From: Rotaria macrura
Taxonomy: Eukaryota; Rotifera; Eurotatoria; Philodinida; Philodinidae
Assembly: GCA_900239685.1 (NCBI GenBank)
Contig: OENT01000497.1
Location: 42,336-106,335, forward strand
Length of the DNA: 64,000 nucleotides
Direction of reading: 5' to 3'
A program made the position numbers and the translations under genes. Each line of letters starts with the position of its first letter. Positions within the stretch are counted from its first letter, which is position 1. Positions 13,483 through 26,400 of the stretch are shown one piece after another. Below the pieces are notes generated by a model that searched no databases, was not told where the DNA came from, and worked only from the letters and a program-made list of their open reading frames with translations.

Positions 13483-16400
13483 TTAAGTATCACTTCTTAT
13501 TATTCTTTCAAAACAAGCAACAAAAAAACCATTTGTTAAAGTATCATCAGGCGAAGCACGTAAACACGCATGTGTCCTTTCAGTTTGTCCACGACTTGGC
13601 CATTCAGGTAGAAAATCAACAAGCTAAAATGTAAATATGATGGTTGACTTCAAAACGCAAAAGTCTCAAACAAACCCGAAATGTATCACTGAATTGATCG
13701 AGAATAGTTTCAACAACTTGTTCATTTTCTTGACAATGTATCGAACATGTACTATACGTAACACGTTTTACATTGGGAAAATTCGTTAATACATGTGTAA
13801 TCATACGTATTTGTAAAGAAGCAAGACGTTCCAAACGTTGTTCATCGATGGGTTCATTATCATCATTACGATTACGAATACCCGAACCAGAACATGACGG
13901 ATCAAGTAAGACATAATCGATTTCATCAAATGGTATTGTAACATTTAAAAAATCCCCATTCAATGTTTGTGCACAAGTAACACCAGCTGATTTTAAATTC
14001 GCATCAAGTTCTTCGTAACGTCGTTTATTCATTTCAATTGCATAGAGAACACTGTGAAATTCCAGATGAACAATAATTAGGAAAACAAGAACTTTCCCAT
14101 TGAAAAAGAATACAAACCCAGTATTGTTCAAATAGTTTGCTAAGCATATTGTTTTATTACCCGGTGCGGCGCAAGCATCAAGAACAGTACTACCTGGTGG
14201 TGGCGATAATGCCAAGCATGGTAAGCAACTCGCCTTTAATACAACGAAACACAAGAAAATAATTCTTTGAACTTTGAAACAACAAAATCTCATACCTTAT
14301 CCATAAGTAAAATATGTCGATTGAGATAAAAATCATAATCGAAAAATTTCGTGCCAGTAGGAAATACAAGAACATCGTTAACATCTGGATCGGTGAAGTA
14401 TTTCTTTTCCGATAAGCACTTGATACCATCAAGAAAACTAGTCCTAAAGGAAAAGAACATTCAGAATGTTTTGTTTTATGATGCCAACCTTCATTTCAAT
14501 GCGATTCATAAAATGAAATATTTCTCAATCTTCGTCAATCACACGTCTGATTTTTCAAACTCTCATTCTAAAGTTATTTGTCTGAATTGAAGATATTTTT
14601 TTCCAAATGTTAAAGATTACAAAAAGTGACGTGATGGATAATTAATTAAATAGATGTACCTCAGTATACCATATTCGCAAATGAGGCAAGTCTTTAACTC
14701 TGACCGTTGTCGTACTCCAAGAATCATATAATAAAACTATGCGTGGCTTATTATTTCCAACAAATTTCGCTGCTAATTTTTCCGTCATTCTATATTACTC
14801 TCTTCGAACAGTAAAACTACAGTAGGACTATTCAATAATAAAATCAAACCCAGACGAATACGAGAAACGTACTAGCGTGTGTCGTGTATTACTGTGAAGT
14901 ATGAAACTTTCGAAAATGAACGTTGCATCTCTTCCCTTCGATTGGCATAATTTCAAATTACTGCATAATAATCTTCAATCCTTTGTTTTCTCACAATGTG
15001 CATGTTAACTCAACATAGTCGAACCTATTCCAGACTGACGAAATATTTAAAACAAAGTCTGTATTTTATTCCTATTTGCTTTCAGAATATAATATCTAAC
15101 AAAACACTCTTGACTCCATCCATACTCGTAAAAATAGAAACAAAATCATTCTGCTATGTCCAATCTTCTTGTTTTTTAGTCCATTATATGTATAGTATCC
15201 AATATATGAGAAGAAGGCACCTATTTCAACTTCGATTTACTCAAAAATTAAGCTTCTTAGTTGGATTTTAGAAGAAAACAAACTATTCCAGTGCTAGTAT
15301 ATACACACTTAAAAGTCATACTGCATTCTACAAAGAGTATTCAATACAACAAAATTAGCTGAATTCTTAACGAGTTTCTCTGTACAAGGCATTGATTGTA
15401 AAAGTTATGAACGGTTTACTTAGTAATCTATCAACATTGAGAGATCTTGAAAATTTTAATTGAAAAAAATTTTAACATCGTCAAGAATTTGAACTTCAAA
15501 CAGTTGCCATCATGCTGTAGATAAGATTAGAACAAAGCTGATGGTCATATCTAACTTGAGGAAGTCGACCACAAAAGATTAATTGTAACTAAAAATTTCG
15601 ATTCTTGTACAAGATCAATAACAACTATTTGTTTCACAAAGCATTTATTTGTTGAATTTTCTATTTTCAATGTCTTGCTTTCATTCTGTTGAGACGGTGA
15701 TCTTTTCGTAAATTCTTCGTCAAAAAACTCTAATGCAGATTTATTCGTCATAATTACAACTAGAATATAATCACTTCTCACAATCAATTGTAAGTAGAGT
15801 TCATTACAAATATGATGGTGTAGAACGAATTATTTTTCATACATTAAACTCTCTAGAACACACACATTCAATGGGGTCAAATCAGGAATCACTTGTGAAA
15901 TCCACAAAAAGAATACTATGTCGTCTTTGTACAAGAGAAACTCAATATATATTTTCGTCGTAAGCATGAGCTTTCTGAATTATATTTATTCTCAAGATTT
16001 ATTCAAATTATAACATGAAAAAAAACTTGTCAATAACATGTTAATTGCTATTTCATATTCACATCGTATAACTGGCATGCTATCTTCTTCTATTTAATTT
16101 GTATCTTTAAGATAATTTTAAACATAATTAACTGCATAATAGTATGTCAAGCATTGATTTAAGGCATCTATTTTCAATCAGTTGCAGTCAGATAAATGTT
16201 TTTCAGATGAAAAAGAAAAAAAAATAAAGCACTTCTCCCATCATCCATTCGTTTGATGCAATTTACAGCGGAACATACGAACAATCATGCCGAACATAAG
16301 CTGTTAATTATGCATTTAATATCACAGGATGAAAGGCTAATTTTTTCCTCTAACAAATAAACAAACAAAACACATTTGAAATTTAAACACTAACAGTTGC

Positions 16401-19400
16401 TCTTCACACTTAATCGATGAATAAACGATACCTACTTATCAATCTTTTTCTTTACAACTAAATTGTTAAACAGAGGTTCAACTTATTTTTCCGGATTCGA
16501 AAGTCATTTTCTAAAAAATCTCGAACTAGAAAAACTACTATGCCCTATGTGAATTACCAACCTGTTCTATTCTCATTACAATAACGTTAATCTTGCACGA
16601 TGATTGATCTCTAATTTCTAACTGTTTGATGCGGCACCTTGAAATGGAGATGGTGCGAATATGAAAACAAACAAAATCACTCTATGCACTGTTCATCGTT
16701 CCTCATCCAATAGAATATTTCCGCCAATAAGAAAAAAATTTCTTCTCCGGTTTTTCTTTCTCTCATTTTCTTTTCTGCATGCATTTAACTTTTAACAAGA
16801 CACATAACTTCACTTCTTCATTTCTCACATCATCATGTCAAAGAATTTTTCTATTGATGCACTACTGAAAAATACTACGCCTAATAATCATACAAATAAT
16901 AATACATCAAATTATTACATAAATCCACTATTACAAACATTCTTAAATCAATTACAACAAGACAAAACTAAATCAAGTTTGTAAACTTAGTTTGTTTTAT
17001 TTTATTTTTAAAATCTTTTGTTTTCTCGATCTTATTTAGCAAATCAACTTTCTCATAGTTTAACAACAAGTGACAGTGAGGAAGATGATAATTCATCGAT
17101 ATCATCAGTAAATAAAGTAACGAATACGTTATCATCATCATCATCAACGTCAACTCGTCGTAAACGGACAGCTTTCTCAAATGAACAATTACTTGAACTC
17201 GAAGCTGAATTTCAACAAAAAAAATACTTATCGCTTATCGAACGCTCAGAAATTGCTCGCTCGTTACATTTATCAGAAATTCAAGTTAAAATTTGGTGGC
17301 AAAACCGTCGTGCAAAATGGAAACGTATTAAAGCTGGACAGTTACGACAATTTTCAACTCATTGTGAAACAAACAAAGTTTTATGTCCTATACCAGTACA
17401 TGTTAAAAAGCCTTTTTAACATCCTAATTGACTTATTTGTATAGAAAAATAACAATAATAAATTACAAGTATAAATAAGAAAAACAATTGCTTAGATTGA
17501 TCATCAAAGATAGACAATGCAATCCATTATAGTATCGGTATATGAAATCTCTTTAATCATTCTGAGATTCGAGGGGGGCAGAAAAGATTAAAATGTTATT
17601 CGAGATGATGATAATCGATAGAGAAAAAAAGTAGAGGCAATCGTTGATCAATCATAGGTTTTGAAGTGTGAATTTCGAAATAGATTGCGTTTTCCTACCG
17701 AGTGACTCCTTAATTACAAATGATGAAATCAATGGTAGTCGGAATAAAAGGAGTTCAGAAACTGCTGTGAAATTTTCAGTTAGAGAATAGTTTGAATAAA
17801 GTTAGATGAACATGGTACTTAGACAATTGTTCCCCATGAGTAGAAAATAATTTCGTAGAGGGTCGTAGAATGAATAAACAGTCACCACGAGTGTGTTGCT
17901 ATTTATTTTTGGTGTACGATGAATTCATACGAGGTAAAGAAATCTGAGACTCAAATACTCATCTTTTCGTCTGTTTCACATTAAACGGTGTCATTTCAAT
18001 CATTAGATTATTTCGATGCGTTGATTGATTTTTAAATACTATTCGTCCCATAAGAATAGACTTCATGACATTTTCATACTAAGCGTTATAATAAGTAAGA
18101 TGAAAATTTTCAATTAGATCATTAAGATAAAGTAGTCTATACAAATATATAGCAAGCAGATACGAAACGATGTTTCTACTAGTGTCAATGCCATGTCTAA
18201 TCACTGTCGATTTAAATTGAATTCGAGTTTTTGGTTTCAGTCTAATTTTGAATTGTATGAATATTTTAACATGTTACTATTAAATCGATTAGTAGTATTG
18301 TTCTCGGAAGGTAGAAATCTAGTTTCATCGGTAATTAACACGATGAACTGCATCGATGATTTTCCACGATTGTATACAAGAAAAACAAATTGAAACAATT
18401 GCATATTCTCTTTCTTGCTGTGATCAATCGCGGCTAACACTTAGTATTAAAACAATCGATTCAATATGTTATGTAATTTGATTCTGTGTCCCGTTGTCTT
18501 TGTTTTCTATTAAATTGCAAACATGTGCAATTGACTTGTTATGATTTGAGATAGGACGATCAATGACTTTCATGGGGAAAAAAAGAGATAATTGTCTGGC
18601 GTATCATTTCATTCCCATAAGCAATTATATTTCGTCACACATTTGCCTTTGAGAACTAACCCATTGCACATAAATCATTTTATAGAAGAGAGAAAAAAAG
18701 TTATTTCAATTTTTTTCTCCATTTCATTCTATGTTGACTCGAAATTCTATACTATTTACGAAATTTTATGAATCATAAGAATATTTTAAGTGTCTTTTTG
18801 ACACTTTCCTGTTAGATGTTCATCTATAATGATGAATTAACTTAGCTTCGTTTATAATGACAAGTCATTAACAATCGGGTGACGATGAATGACTATTAAT
18901 GATAGGCAGTGTTTGGAATGTAATATGATTCTTGTGCATGTGTGTGCTGGTGTGATTTACTACTTAGATTTGCGCTCGTGCAAAACGTCGTTGGACATGA
19001 ATAAATTAGAGGGATCGATTAGCGATAACGTCTCTAGTGAATTTTTTCTCGAAGAAAATGAAAATCGATGTAATCGCTTTTTTCTCTTTCTCCATGATAT
19101 GAATCGTTGACTAGGATAAGTTATGATGTTGATAATAAGAAAAGATTAATACTCACACATTTTTAATCTTTTTGAATGATTCTTCTTTGAGATTTGATCG
19201 AAGTTTTTTGGCTGTTGTTTTTAAAAGATTTACTCGAACGTATCGTGGAATTTCTTTTGAAGTACTTTCTGTTTTTGATGTTGCTTCTAACAAGTCAGAT
19301 GTAAAACATAGATTTTGTTCACTCAGAAGAGCTTCGATACATGTATCTATAGATGATTGATTACGTTTTATCACGCCCTAAAGTAAAACACGTCAGATTA

Positions 19401-21659
19401 ATTCCGAAAATTGATTTAATTTATGTATTATGTAAGAAAAACTGTTTAATGAAAGAGAACTATCATTGAATCAAAATGCATAGAAGAACGTTGATTTTGA
19501 TTTTTCAACAGTGAAATCAAATAGAACTAGCAGCTCATGCTAATGATTACATTTAATGATGTTTATCTGCGAGATATTTGACAGATCTTGCATAGTTATG
19601 GGTAGCCACTAGGATTTTAGAAGATATTCTTGTACTATAAAACGAACGAACGAACAAACAAATAATGGAATCTACTTACTGAATTATACTTCAATGTGAT
19701 TTAGTAATTTTCAAGAAAATAACTACTTTGAGTAAGAGTCTTTGTGATAACATGAACAGATGACTTTCTATTGAAATTTACGAAAAACAAATCGGCGAAG
19801 AAAACTCAGTACAAACATAGATTTCAAATGATATTTTTATAGTCATTGTATAATGCAATCATTATTGCATTTTAGAACCTCAATGCTGATATTTGCTTAT
19901 CTAAAAGTTTACTCCTATTCTAAGTTGGATTATAATACTTTAATTGTAAATTTCATTCGTTTAAATGTAATAGTTAAAGAAAAACCAGTTGATTAGCAAA
20001 TTTAAATCACGTTCCATTGAATTTTCTTGTGTTAGACTGACAGTGAACAAACATTCGTGTCTATTTCTCTGACTAACCATCCATTTAAACATAGCTTACT
20101 ATTGACAAAAAAAAACAAGGGAAAGTTCAAAAGTTTTTTGGATGAATTTCATGTTTTTTCGCAAAGTAGTAATTACTATACTAGAAATCATTTGTTCTAT
20201 TCAGTACATTATCTGCTGATGCGTAACTCATAATGAAAATCATTGTCAAGTTCACTCGATTGAGATTTCTTGTTCCTGAATAAGAAGCGAACACTTTAAT
20301 AGTACTGTGTAATTTACTCTTGACTTAACAATTTCGAGTCTGTAGAGATTTCAGTCCGTTTGGTTCCGATATCTGTCAAGTCTAATACTATCTCGAATTA
20401 CACCTCTGTAAATATCACTCAGGAACATTCAGAGCAGTATGTGAGTAGTATCATCCATTGAAAACAAATCTTTTTTTAAAGCGAACAAATGGCTCATAAT
20501 ACAGATAAACCAGTGTTGTTCTTAAGGAGCCCCAGAAAGATATGACGTTAGAATATTACAATATATGTGTTTGATCAGATCAATCAGCAACATTGATTGG
20601 CCATCAATGAGAAGGAGTTGTATAAAATATTTGCGTGTCATTCTGAATAAGCGCTAGTCGATCTCTAGTATTCTGTGTGGGGACAACGGCCAGAACGTCG
20701 ATAAGCTAAAAACAACAGTATTAGGTAAATTACCGCTCTAGATAGAGTATGATTCTATTGTAGAACAGTGGTAGTATCGTATATTATCTCTGCTGTATGA
20801 ACCTCAAATGTGAACGAACTACTAGTGATCAGTAACTGGTACGCTTAAGCATGGTTGTAGTCGCTTTAGAGTACTATTTGACTTGCGTACATCTGATTCA
20901 ATTGAATGCACGTAAAAGCTTCATGTCGACTAACAGTAAATTCATGATAGAAATCATTATGATCCTGTCATGTCGATTTCGATTTTGTCTACTGAGAAAA
21001 TCATTTCAAGTCAATTGCTCAATCTATGGAAGAAAAATGCTACGGAAATTCAGTATTTTTTCTTTTCAATAGATTTTCTACAACCGAGAAATTCACCAGA
21101 AATCTTAGATTAACGCCTTCAACGTTTTTGTATTGCTATCAATGTTTCGAACAGAAGAGTAATCCATCGACGATCATGAACTACGAATAATCATGCATTC
21201 TCAATCAAGAAATGATTTGAAACAAAAAATACTGACAATGACTTCAGCAGTGCTCAGAGTACGAATTTATAGTGTTCTTAGATAAGATCAACTAGTTCAA
21301 GTAAAAGCATCAAACAGATATACGAACCTTAAATTTCCCTCGAACATGTGTTCCAAAAATTTGATCATAAATAAGAATAAGTGCTAAATCATTTGATAGA
21401 AAATTTTCTCTTTCTAACAATTGACAACGATCAACAATGGTTTGTAATAAAGAACGATGTTGAATAACTCGTGACAGAAGTGCCAATAATTGCGGTTTGT
21501 TCTATATGTGATCGAAAATAAAACAAAGTCCAAAATACAATCAGAAAAACAAACGATTCGTACAATCACCTTATACGAACTTTGTGCAACAAGACTTCGT
21601 ATGGAACGATTCGTTTTTTGATGAATTTGCCAAAGGCGATAAGCTTCTTGATAGAGCAT
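13483..21659 (-). CDS. NSUN5: NSUN5 / Rcm1 28S rRNA cytosine-5 methyltransferase
   Basis: Nucleolar SAM-dependent m5C methyltransferase of large-subunit rRNA. Seven exons on the minus strand: 21570-21659 (ATG 21659), 21328-21501, 19157-19377, 14296-14443, 14118-14233, 13676-14051, 13483-13623. All junctions are GT/AG and phases agree (0,0,2,0,2,0), giving 421 residues against about 430 in human NSUN5. The N-terminal helical RNA-binding part is residues 1-160, including HVRGKFK and [14 protein letters not shown] motif I is [10 protein letters not shown] (230-239). Motif IV is DPSCSGSG (300-307), with the NSUN5-type PSC in place of PPC. The catalytic motif VI is YSTCS (349-353). The C-terminus carries EWPSRG and the CLRASP...GFFVA signature. 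The third intron is 4.7 kb and hosts a GBX gene on the opposite strand; the second is 1.95 kb; the others are short. The exon-4 acceptor could be six bases further in. Confidence 0.95.
14642..14788 (-). CDS. 48-residue ORF of unknown function in NSUN5 intron
   Basis: A complete ATG-to-TAA ORF with even, coding-like composition (starts [13 protein letters not shown], contains [20 protein letters not shown]). It lies in the NSUN5 intron on the same strand. A possible donor (GAG|GTACAT, phase 0) sits near its end but does not match the phase 2 entry of the next NSUN5 exon, so it is unlikely to be an NSUN5 exon. I recognise no family. It may be a relic exon, the first exon of another transcript or chance. 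Confidence 0.25.
   Translation of the reverse strand: MTEKLAAKFVGNNKPRIVLLYDSWSTTTVRVKDLPHLRIWYTEVHLFN
16835..17419 (+). CDS. GBX: GBX (gastrulation brain homeobox) transcription factor
   Basis: Nuclear homeodomain repressor; GBX genes pattern the anterior nervous system in bilaterians. Two exons, 16835-16976 and 17040-17419 (phase 1, donor A|GTTTGT, acceptor TTTAG), give 173 residues; the intron before the homeobox is also seen in vertebrate GBX. The N-terminus carries FSIDALL (5-11), matching the Groucho-binding EH1-like FSIDSLL element near the GBX start. An acidic/Ser-rich stretch (58-85) precedes the homeodomain (about 86-145), which contains [33 protein letters not shown] and the WKRIKAG exit, close to GBX. 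The C-terminal PIPVHV is another GBX-specific motif. Odd feature: the recognition helix reads [12 protein letters not shown], so the near-invariant Phe49 is Trp. The protein is much shorter than vertebrate GBX (about 350) and lies inside an NSUN5 intron in the antisense orientation. Confidence 0.93.
17457..17462 (+). terminator. polyadenylation signal of GBX
   Basis: AATAAA 38 bases after the GBX stop codon, with a second near-copy (ATAAATAA) a few bases later. The very short 3' UTR fits a compact nested gene. Confidence 0.5.
17463..19156. other. NSUN5 intron portion downstream of GBX
   Basis: No coding exon recognised. Open stretches near 18193-18440 on both strands are mutually overlapping and have no domain resemblance. 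A GGGGGG run sits at about 17573. The region could contain GBX regulatory elements, but nothing in the sequence alone shows this. Confidence 0.4.
19378..21327. other. 1.95 kb intron of NSUN5
   Basis: Bounded by donor AAG|GTTCGT (minus, at 21328) and acceptor TTTAG at 19378. No exon or element recognised inside; a short (GAAC)n run is near 19643-19654. Confidence 0.6.
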
Positions 21660-23446
21660 TTCTACAATAATTATGTTGGGATTTCTTTTTCTTGTTGTTC
21701 AAATCACTTATTCTATCTATGTATATTTTTTTTTCTGAGTAAATAAAAACAATAAAATCTAACAGTTATAAGAGATACAGAACGGTTTGTTGTTTCATTT
21801 TCTTTGCTGATATAAAACTGAAAATAGACCAAAAAACAAGGAAGAAAGGAAACAAACATTAATCGATCTAGACGAACCGCAACACAGTTACAACAAAGCA
21901 AGAAACAAACTGTTCGCCTTTTCATGTACGGATACATATGTGTATATATATATAGTTAAACAAGAACTTTACAAGCAAAAAACGATCAAAACGGCACCCA
22001 GAATTTATATACAAGAAACATTTTTCAGATATACATTAAGAAGATAGCAAAACATTCGTTCTTCTTATTGAGCGAGAACCACATATCGTTGTGGAATGTT
22101 AAGTTCCAGGTGTACAATCGAAATAAGAGAAGTATTGATTCGACAAATAACCATTAATTAGATTTTATTCGATGTTATTAAACAGCACTTAATTTCACAC
22201 CTAAATAAAGCATAAATAAAAACATAAGAATACTCAAGACAATATGTTCATGACTTAGTGTTAGTAGTTTGAACATGCGTCAAAGGAGAAAGGAGAAAGG
22301 AGAAGATATATGATTTGATTTAACATATATTCCTGACTATTATATGGATATTTGCAAACCTCATCGAAATAACACAGACAAGAAGCAACTAGAAGAAAGC
22401 TTCCTGAAAAAAGCAAAATATTATTAGCATAAATGAATAATCTTTTTCTGAGAATGTTACTGTTGTTTTTCTTCGATTCTGAACACGAAAATATATTAGT
22501 CGAACTCTGATTCGTGAAATGGGAGGAGCGTGTTAGAGTGCATGATCAATGATATGTGTACTGTTAAATGATCTATTATCTTACATGTGTATACGGTATG
22601 AAAAGTAGTAGTGATTGAAACTATTTGAATGGTTGAAGAACGTATTCTGTTGAATACGAATAGATTTAGTAATAGAGCATTGTATTCTTTTTTAACTTAG
22701 ACTCATTAGCTTAACAAAACCGACGAATCATTTTGATTTTACCCTAAGCAAGAACTATCATCGTTCTTCTGTTATTCAGTAGGGTTATATTCGATGGATT
22801 TTCTGAAGAAGAAGAATCTAATTATCTCATGGTGAAGTCGACTCAAATATAATAATTATCTAGATATGTAAACACCTTGGTCCAAAGAAACTGTCTATAC
22901 CAGAGACAATTGAATCTGGTATTCAAAAATTTTGAGGCCTAATGCCGTCATAAATTTGAAGTGAATATGTAGTAAAAAACGTTCTTTGAATAAAAGTGTT
23001 GATATATTTCGGCAAGTCTGTCATCGGTTCTTTTATTGGAATCAACGATCAGATAGGATTCATGATAGGCTAGAATGAAAATAAACTCGATGCACTATAC
23101 CATATTGAATCCTGATGAAACTAGATACTTTTCTTAATTGTTTTCAACAATAATGGAATATTGATATGATCTGATTATTTCTCTATTTAGATTAAGCGAA
23201 TTATACAACACCACATAATATCATTGTTGTTCTAAATAAATGATATTTATCTTTAAAGCAATTTAAATATTTGAGCAAAGAGTTACGAATCTATCGGTTT
23301 CACAGTACACAATATCATTTTCGTATATATTCTTATGTGTATGTGTGTTTAAAGATGTTATGTGTTAAAGCAGTAAAATAATTTGACAATAATACAACGA
23401 AAAATAAATGAATAATGAAGAAGAAAGGAAAATTTCTTCTTCTTAC
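21660..23446. other. spacer between NSUN5 and the LMO7-like gene
   Basis: Holds the NSUN5 promoter and the 3' end of the LMO7-like gene. Seen: (TA)n near 21938-21953 and three tandem GGAGAAA units at about 22284-22305. A possible terminal LMO7 exon on the minus strand follows a TTTTTTCAG acceptor near 22405 (reads EAFF then stop), but this is speculative. Confidence 0.4.
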
Positions 23447-26400
23447 GTTTGATCTCCAGGCTCCTAAGAAAATAGTCACGTAAGGAAATCGCTCATTTAT
23501 AAAATTCTTTATAAATAATCAGAAAAACAACAAGAAATAAAATGTAGCAATCGAGATTTTCTTACCATTTTCATCGGAAAAACAATTTTGACAGTGAAGT
23601 CGATTTTTGCGTACACGAACATCAGTGCCTTCAAATGATGATGATAGTGGAATATTACAAACAGAACAACGGAAACATTCTATATGATAGTATAATCCAA
23701 GTGATTCAACAACCATGGCTGAACCTTGCCCTATTGGAAATATGAAATAGAAACAAGAAAAAAATATTAAACAACAACAAAGAAACAACAATTTTGTGTT
23801 ACCCAATTCATCGTTACATCTGGAACAACGTAATTTCCCACTAACCGACAAAACTCGTTCGTTCTGATGAATACTCATACTACGAACTGGTGATCTTCTA
23901 TATAAAAATAAATAAAAGAATTCATGAAGACAGAATATCAAAAACTAGCACTAAAAAGAAAAACAAACGTTCGATGTTGTCGATTTGGGGATGTATCGAA
24001 ATTTATTTGTTGGCCATTTCTTGAACGATGGTCATGATAATTATATGTGGACTGTAGAGTTAGTTGACGATCTGTATGATTTGGTGCGAGTGGTGCCGAA
24101 CGACGACCGCTGCTTTTAATAGATATTGGTTTTCTTTGATCTTCACTGATCCACGCTTGATCTTCAAAATGAGTTTTGCGAGGCGCTTGATTTAATGTTG
24201 TATGAATTTGTTTACTGAAATAATTTATTTGAATTTCATATATGTACATTTGTTGTGTTTATTAGAAGATCTTACTTCGTTATGCGTTGTGGTGGCGTTT
24301 TACTGTCTAATTGAATGGTAACTTTTTTTTGTTGTTGATTTATAATTTGTGTTGGTGATGATGAATATGGTTCAGGCATAGTTACACGTAATTCATTGAG
24401 TGTACGTTCTAATGAATGTGCTGTTAATGGTCGATTGATTGTTGCCATCGACGGCAGATCAGGTATAGAATGTTTGTTATAATGTGTTAGTGATTTTTCT
24501 TGTGTATACGGATCGAGATAGTGAATGACATGTTCATTGGGATTGATTTTTAAACCATACGTACGATTTAGTGGTATTTGATCGAGATGATTTTGTGTCG
24601 ATGAAGATTTTTTCAATGATGAACGTAGAAAATCATGTTGTACAGGTTGAAAAGGTGGCGATATGGAAACATTTGTTAAATCAATAGGAATGGTCACCGG
24701 TTGCTGTTGTTGTTGTTGTTGTTGTTCCTGATAATTAGATACAATCAAGAGATAAAGATTTTCATTTCTTTTTTCGTAATGAAATACATACTCGTGTAGA
24801 TGTTGTTGATGATGGTATTTTTGATGCACGAGGAAAACCAAATTCAAGTTCTTGTTGAAGTTGATCCATTTGTTTTTCCACGTATGAACGCACTTGAGCC
24901 ATAGGAGATTCTTTAGGTGGAATATTAGTATTACTATCCGTGTTCACAGTTCGATTTACAAGCCCATCAACAGATGACACTGGTAGCGATTGATCGACCA
25001 TAATGTGTGCTAAAATATTAAAAACTTATATTTTTTTACAGAGGCATTAAGAAGATTTGAATAATTTATCTGTTACTCAGATTTTTCATAGAAATAATCG
25101 TTCTCAAGTCATTCGATTACTAACAATCATTTATACTCTATAAAAATATTCGAGATTCTGATATATTTTTTATCATGAATCCATTTCATGAGAAGAACAT
25201 GCTATGTAGATACAAACAGGCTTATCTAGAGGCACAGTCACAAGAAAAACTATTCTACTACACACTACAGTATTAGAAAAAATGCAGTAACTTGTTAGGG
25301 AATGCTCATATTTAAGAATTTGGAATAGTCCATCGGCACTCACCTTATGACTAGTAGTAGAGACTTCAATCGAAAAGAGTCTTACGACCAACTAACACTT
25401 TTGATATTGCTACAGGTCACCTTATTTCATATTCTGGAGAGAAGATATGTTAAAAACATTCAATACGATGCTTTCCTATCGCACGAAGTACACAAAGAAC
25501 TGTTGTTTTCGAATTTCAGATAGCTTCGATTTTTCAAATATAGAAAATTTTCTACCAAAGAACCTGCTTACATTCACTTTAAATTATTTGAAATTTAAGA
25601 ATGCTATTCGAATTCGATTTATGACAATAGTTATTTTTATTTCTTTCATAGAAACAATGGATATGAGCTGATGTCTCAGATCTTTAGTTTCAATGAAGTA
25701 TATAAATCTATAGCATTTATCTTATTCGAGCAGTGAGATACGAACGAATGATGGATATTATACCAATGACTGTTTATTGAATATTATAGATATTTCATAA
25801 TGATGATACATTTGCTAACTTGATTTGTGTATCTTACACGTTTTCTGGCTTTGTGATAGCGAGACTACTACAATGATATTCAATTGATGGTTTACTATTA
25901 CACTTGAGTCTCGCATCGGAAAAACTCGAATTTCAAGTTGACGTTGAAGATTTATGCATCGAATTTTGAAAACATCCGTCTCTAATGATTCATCTATCAA
26001 GTTTGAATTCAATAAATGAACCTTCAAGTTGTAAAAATTTTCTTGTTACAAGCAGAATGAAAAAACAAAACATACGTGTATTTACTACTAATCGTGGTGG
26101 TGATTTCAATATAGTTGTTTCTTGATTGTCATTGTTAATTGTTGCCTGAAAAAAAAGAGAAGAAAAAACTGTGTAATATGAGAACAAACAAGACAACATG
26201 GAGAAGAAGTTATAGTCATGCAATTGTTTTGAGAAATTCATTAGTATGGCATTTCAAACAATCAAAAAAGAAAATCGTTTATGGCAATGTATACTAATTA
26301 AAAAGTGATATAATGGTACCTCACGGTTTTGTGTCTCATCAATGCCTCTCAATTGTTTCTCGAATTCAGCCTCGAGATCTTGCAGTTCTTTATCATAAAT

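Larger units (their letters stand above)
14444..19156. other. 4.7 kb intron of NSUN5 with nested gene
   Basis: This intron joins the exon ending at 19157 to the exon starting at 14443 in phase 2. It contains the plus-strand GBX gene, a 48-codon minus-strand ORF at 14642-14788, and otherwise AT-rich sequence without recognisable exons. Such a long intron is out of scale with the mostly short introns of the gene. Confidence 0.75.

Noticed and set aside
16968-17444. Alternative frames overlapping the GBX exon
   Set aside because: Shadow frames of the homeobox exon; the homeodomain frame is unambiguous.
25345-25392. 48-base stretch with acceptor and donor in an LMO7-like intron
   Set aside because: Length is a multiple of three but the required phase 1 runs into a stop codon, so it cannot be a productive cassette exon.
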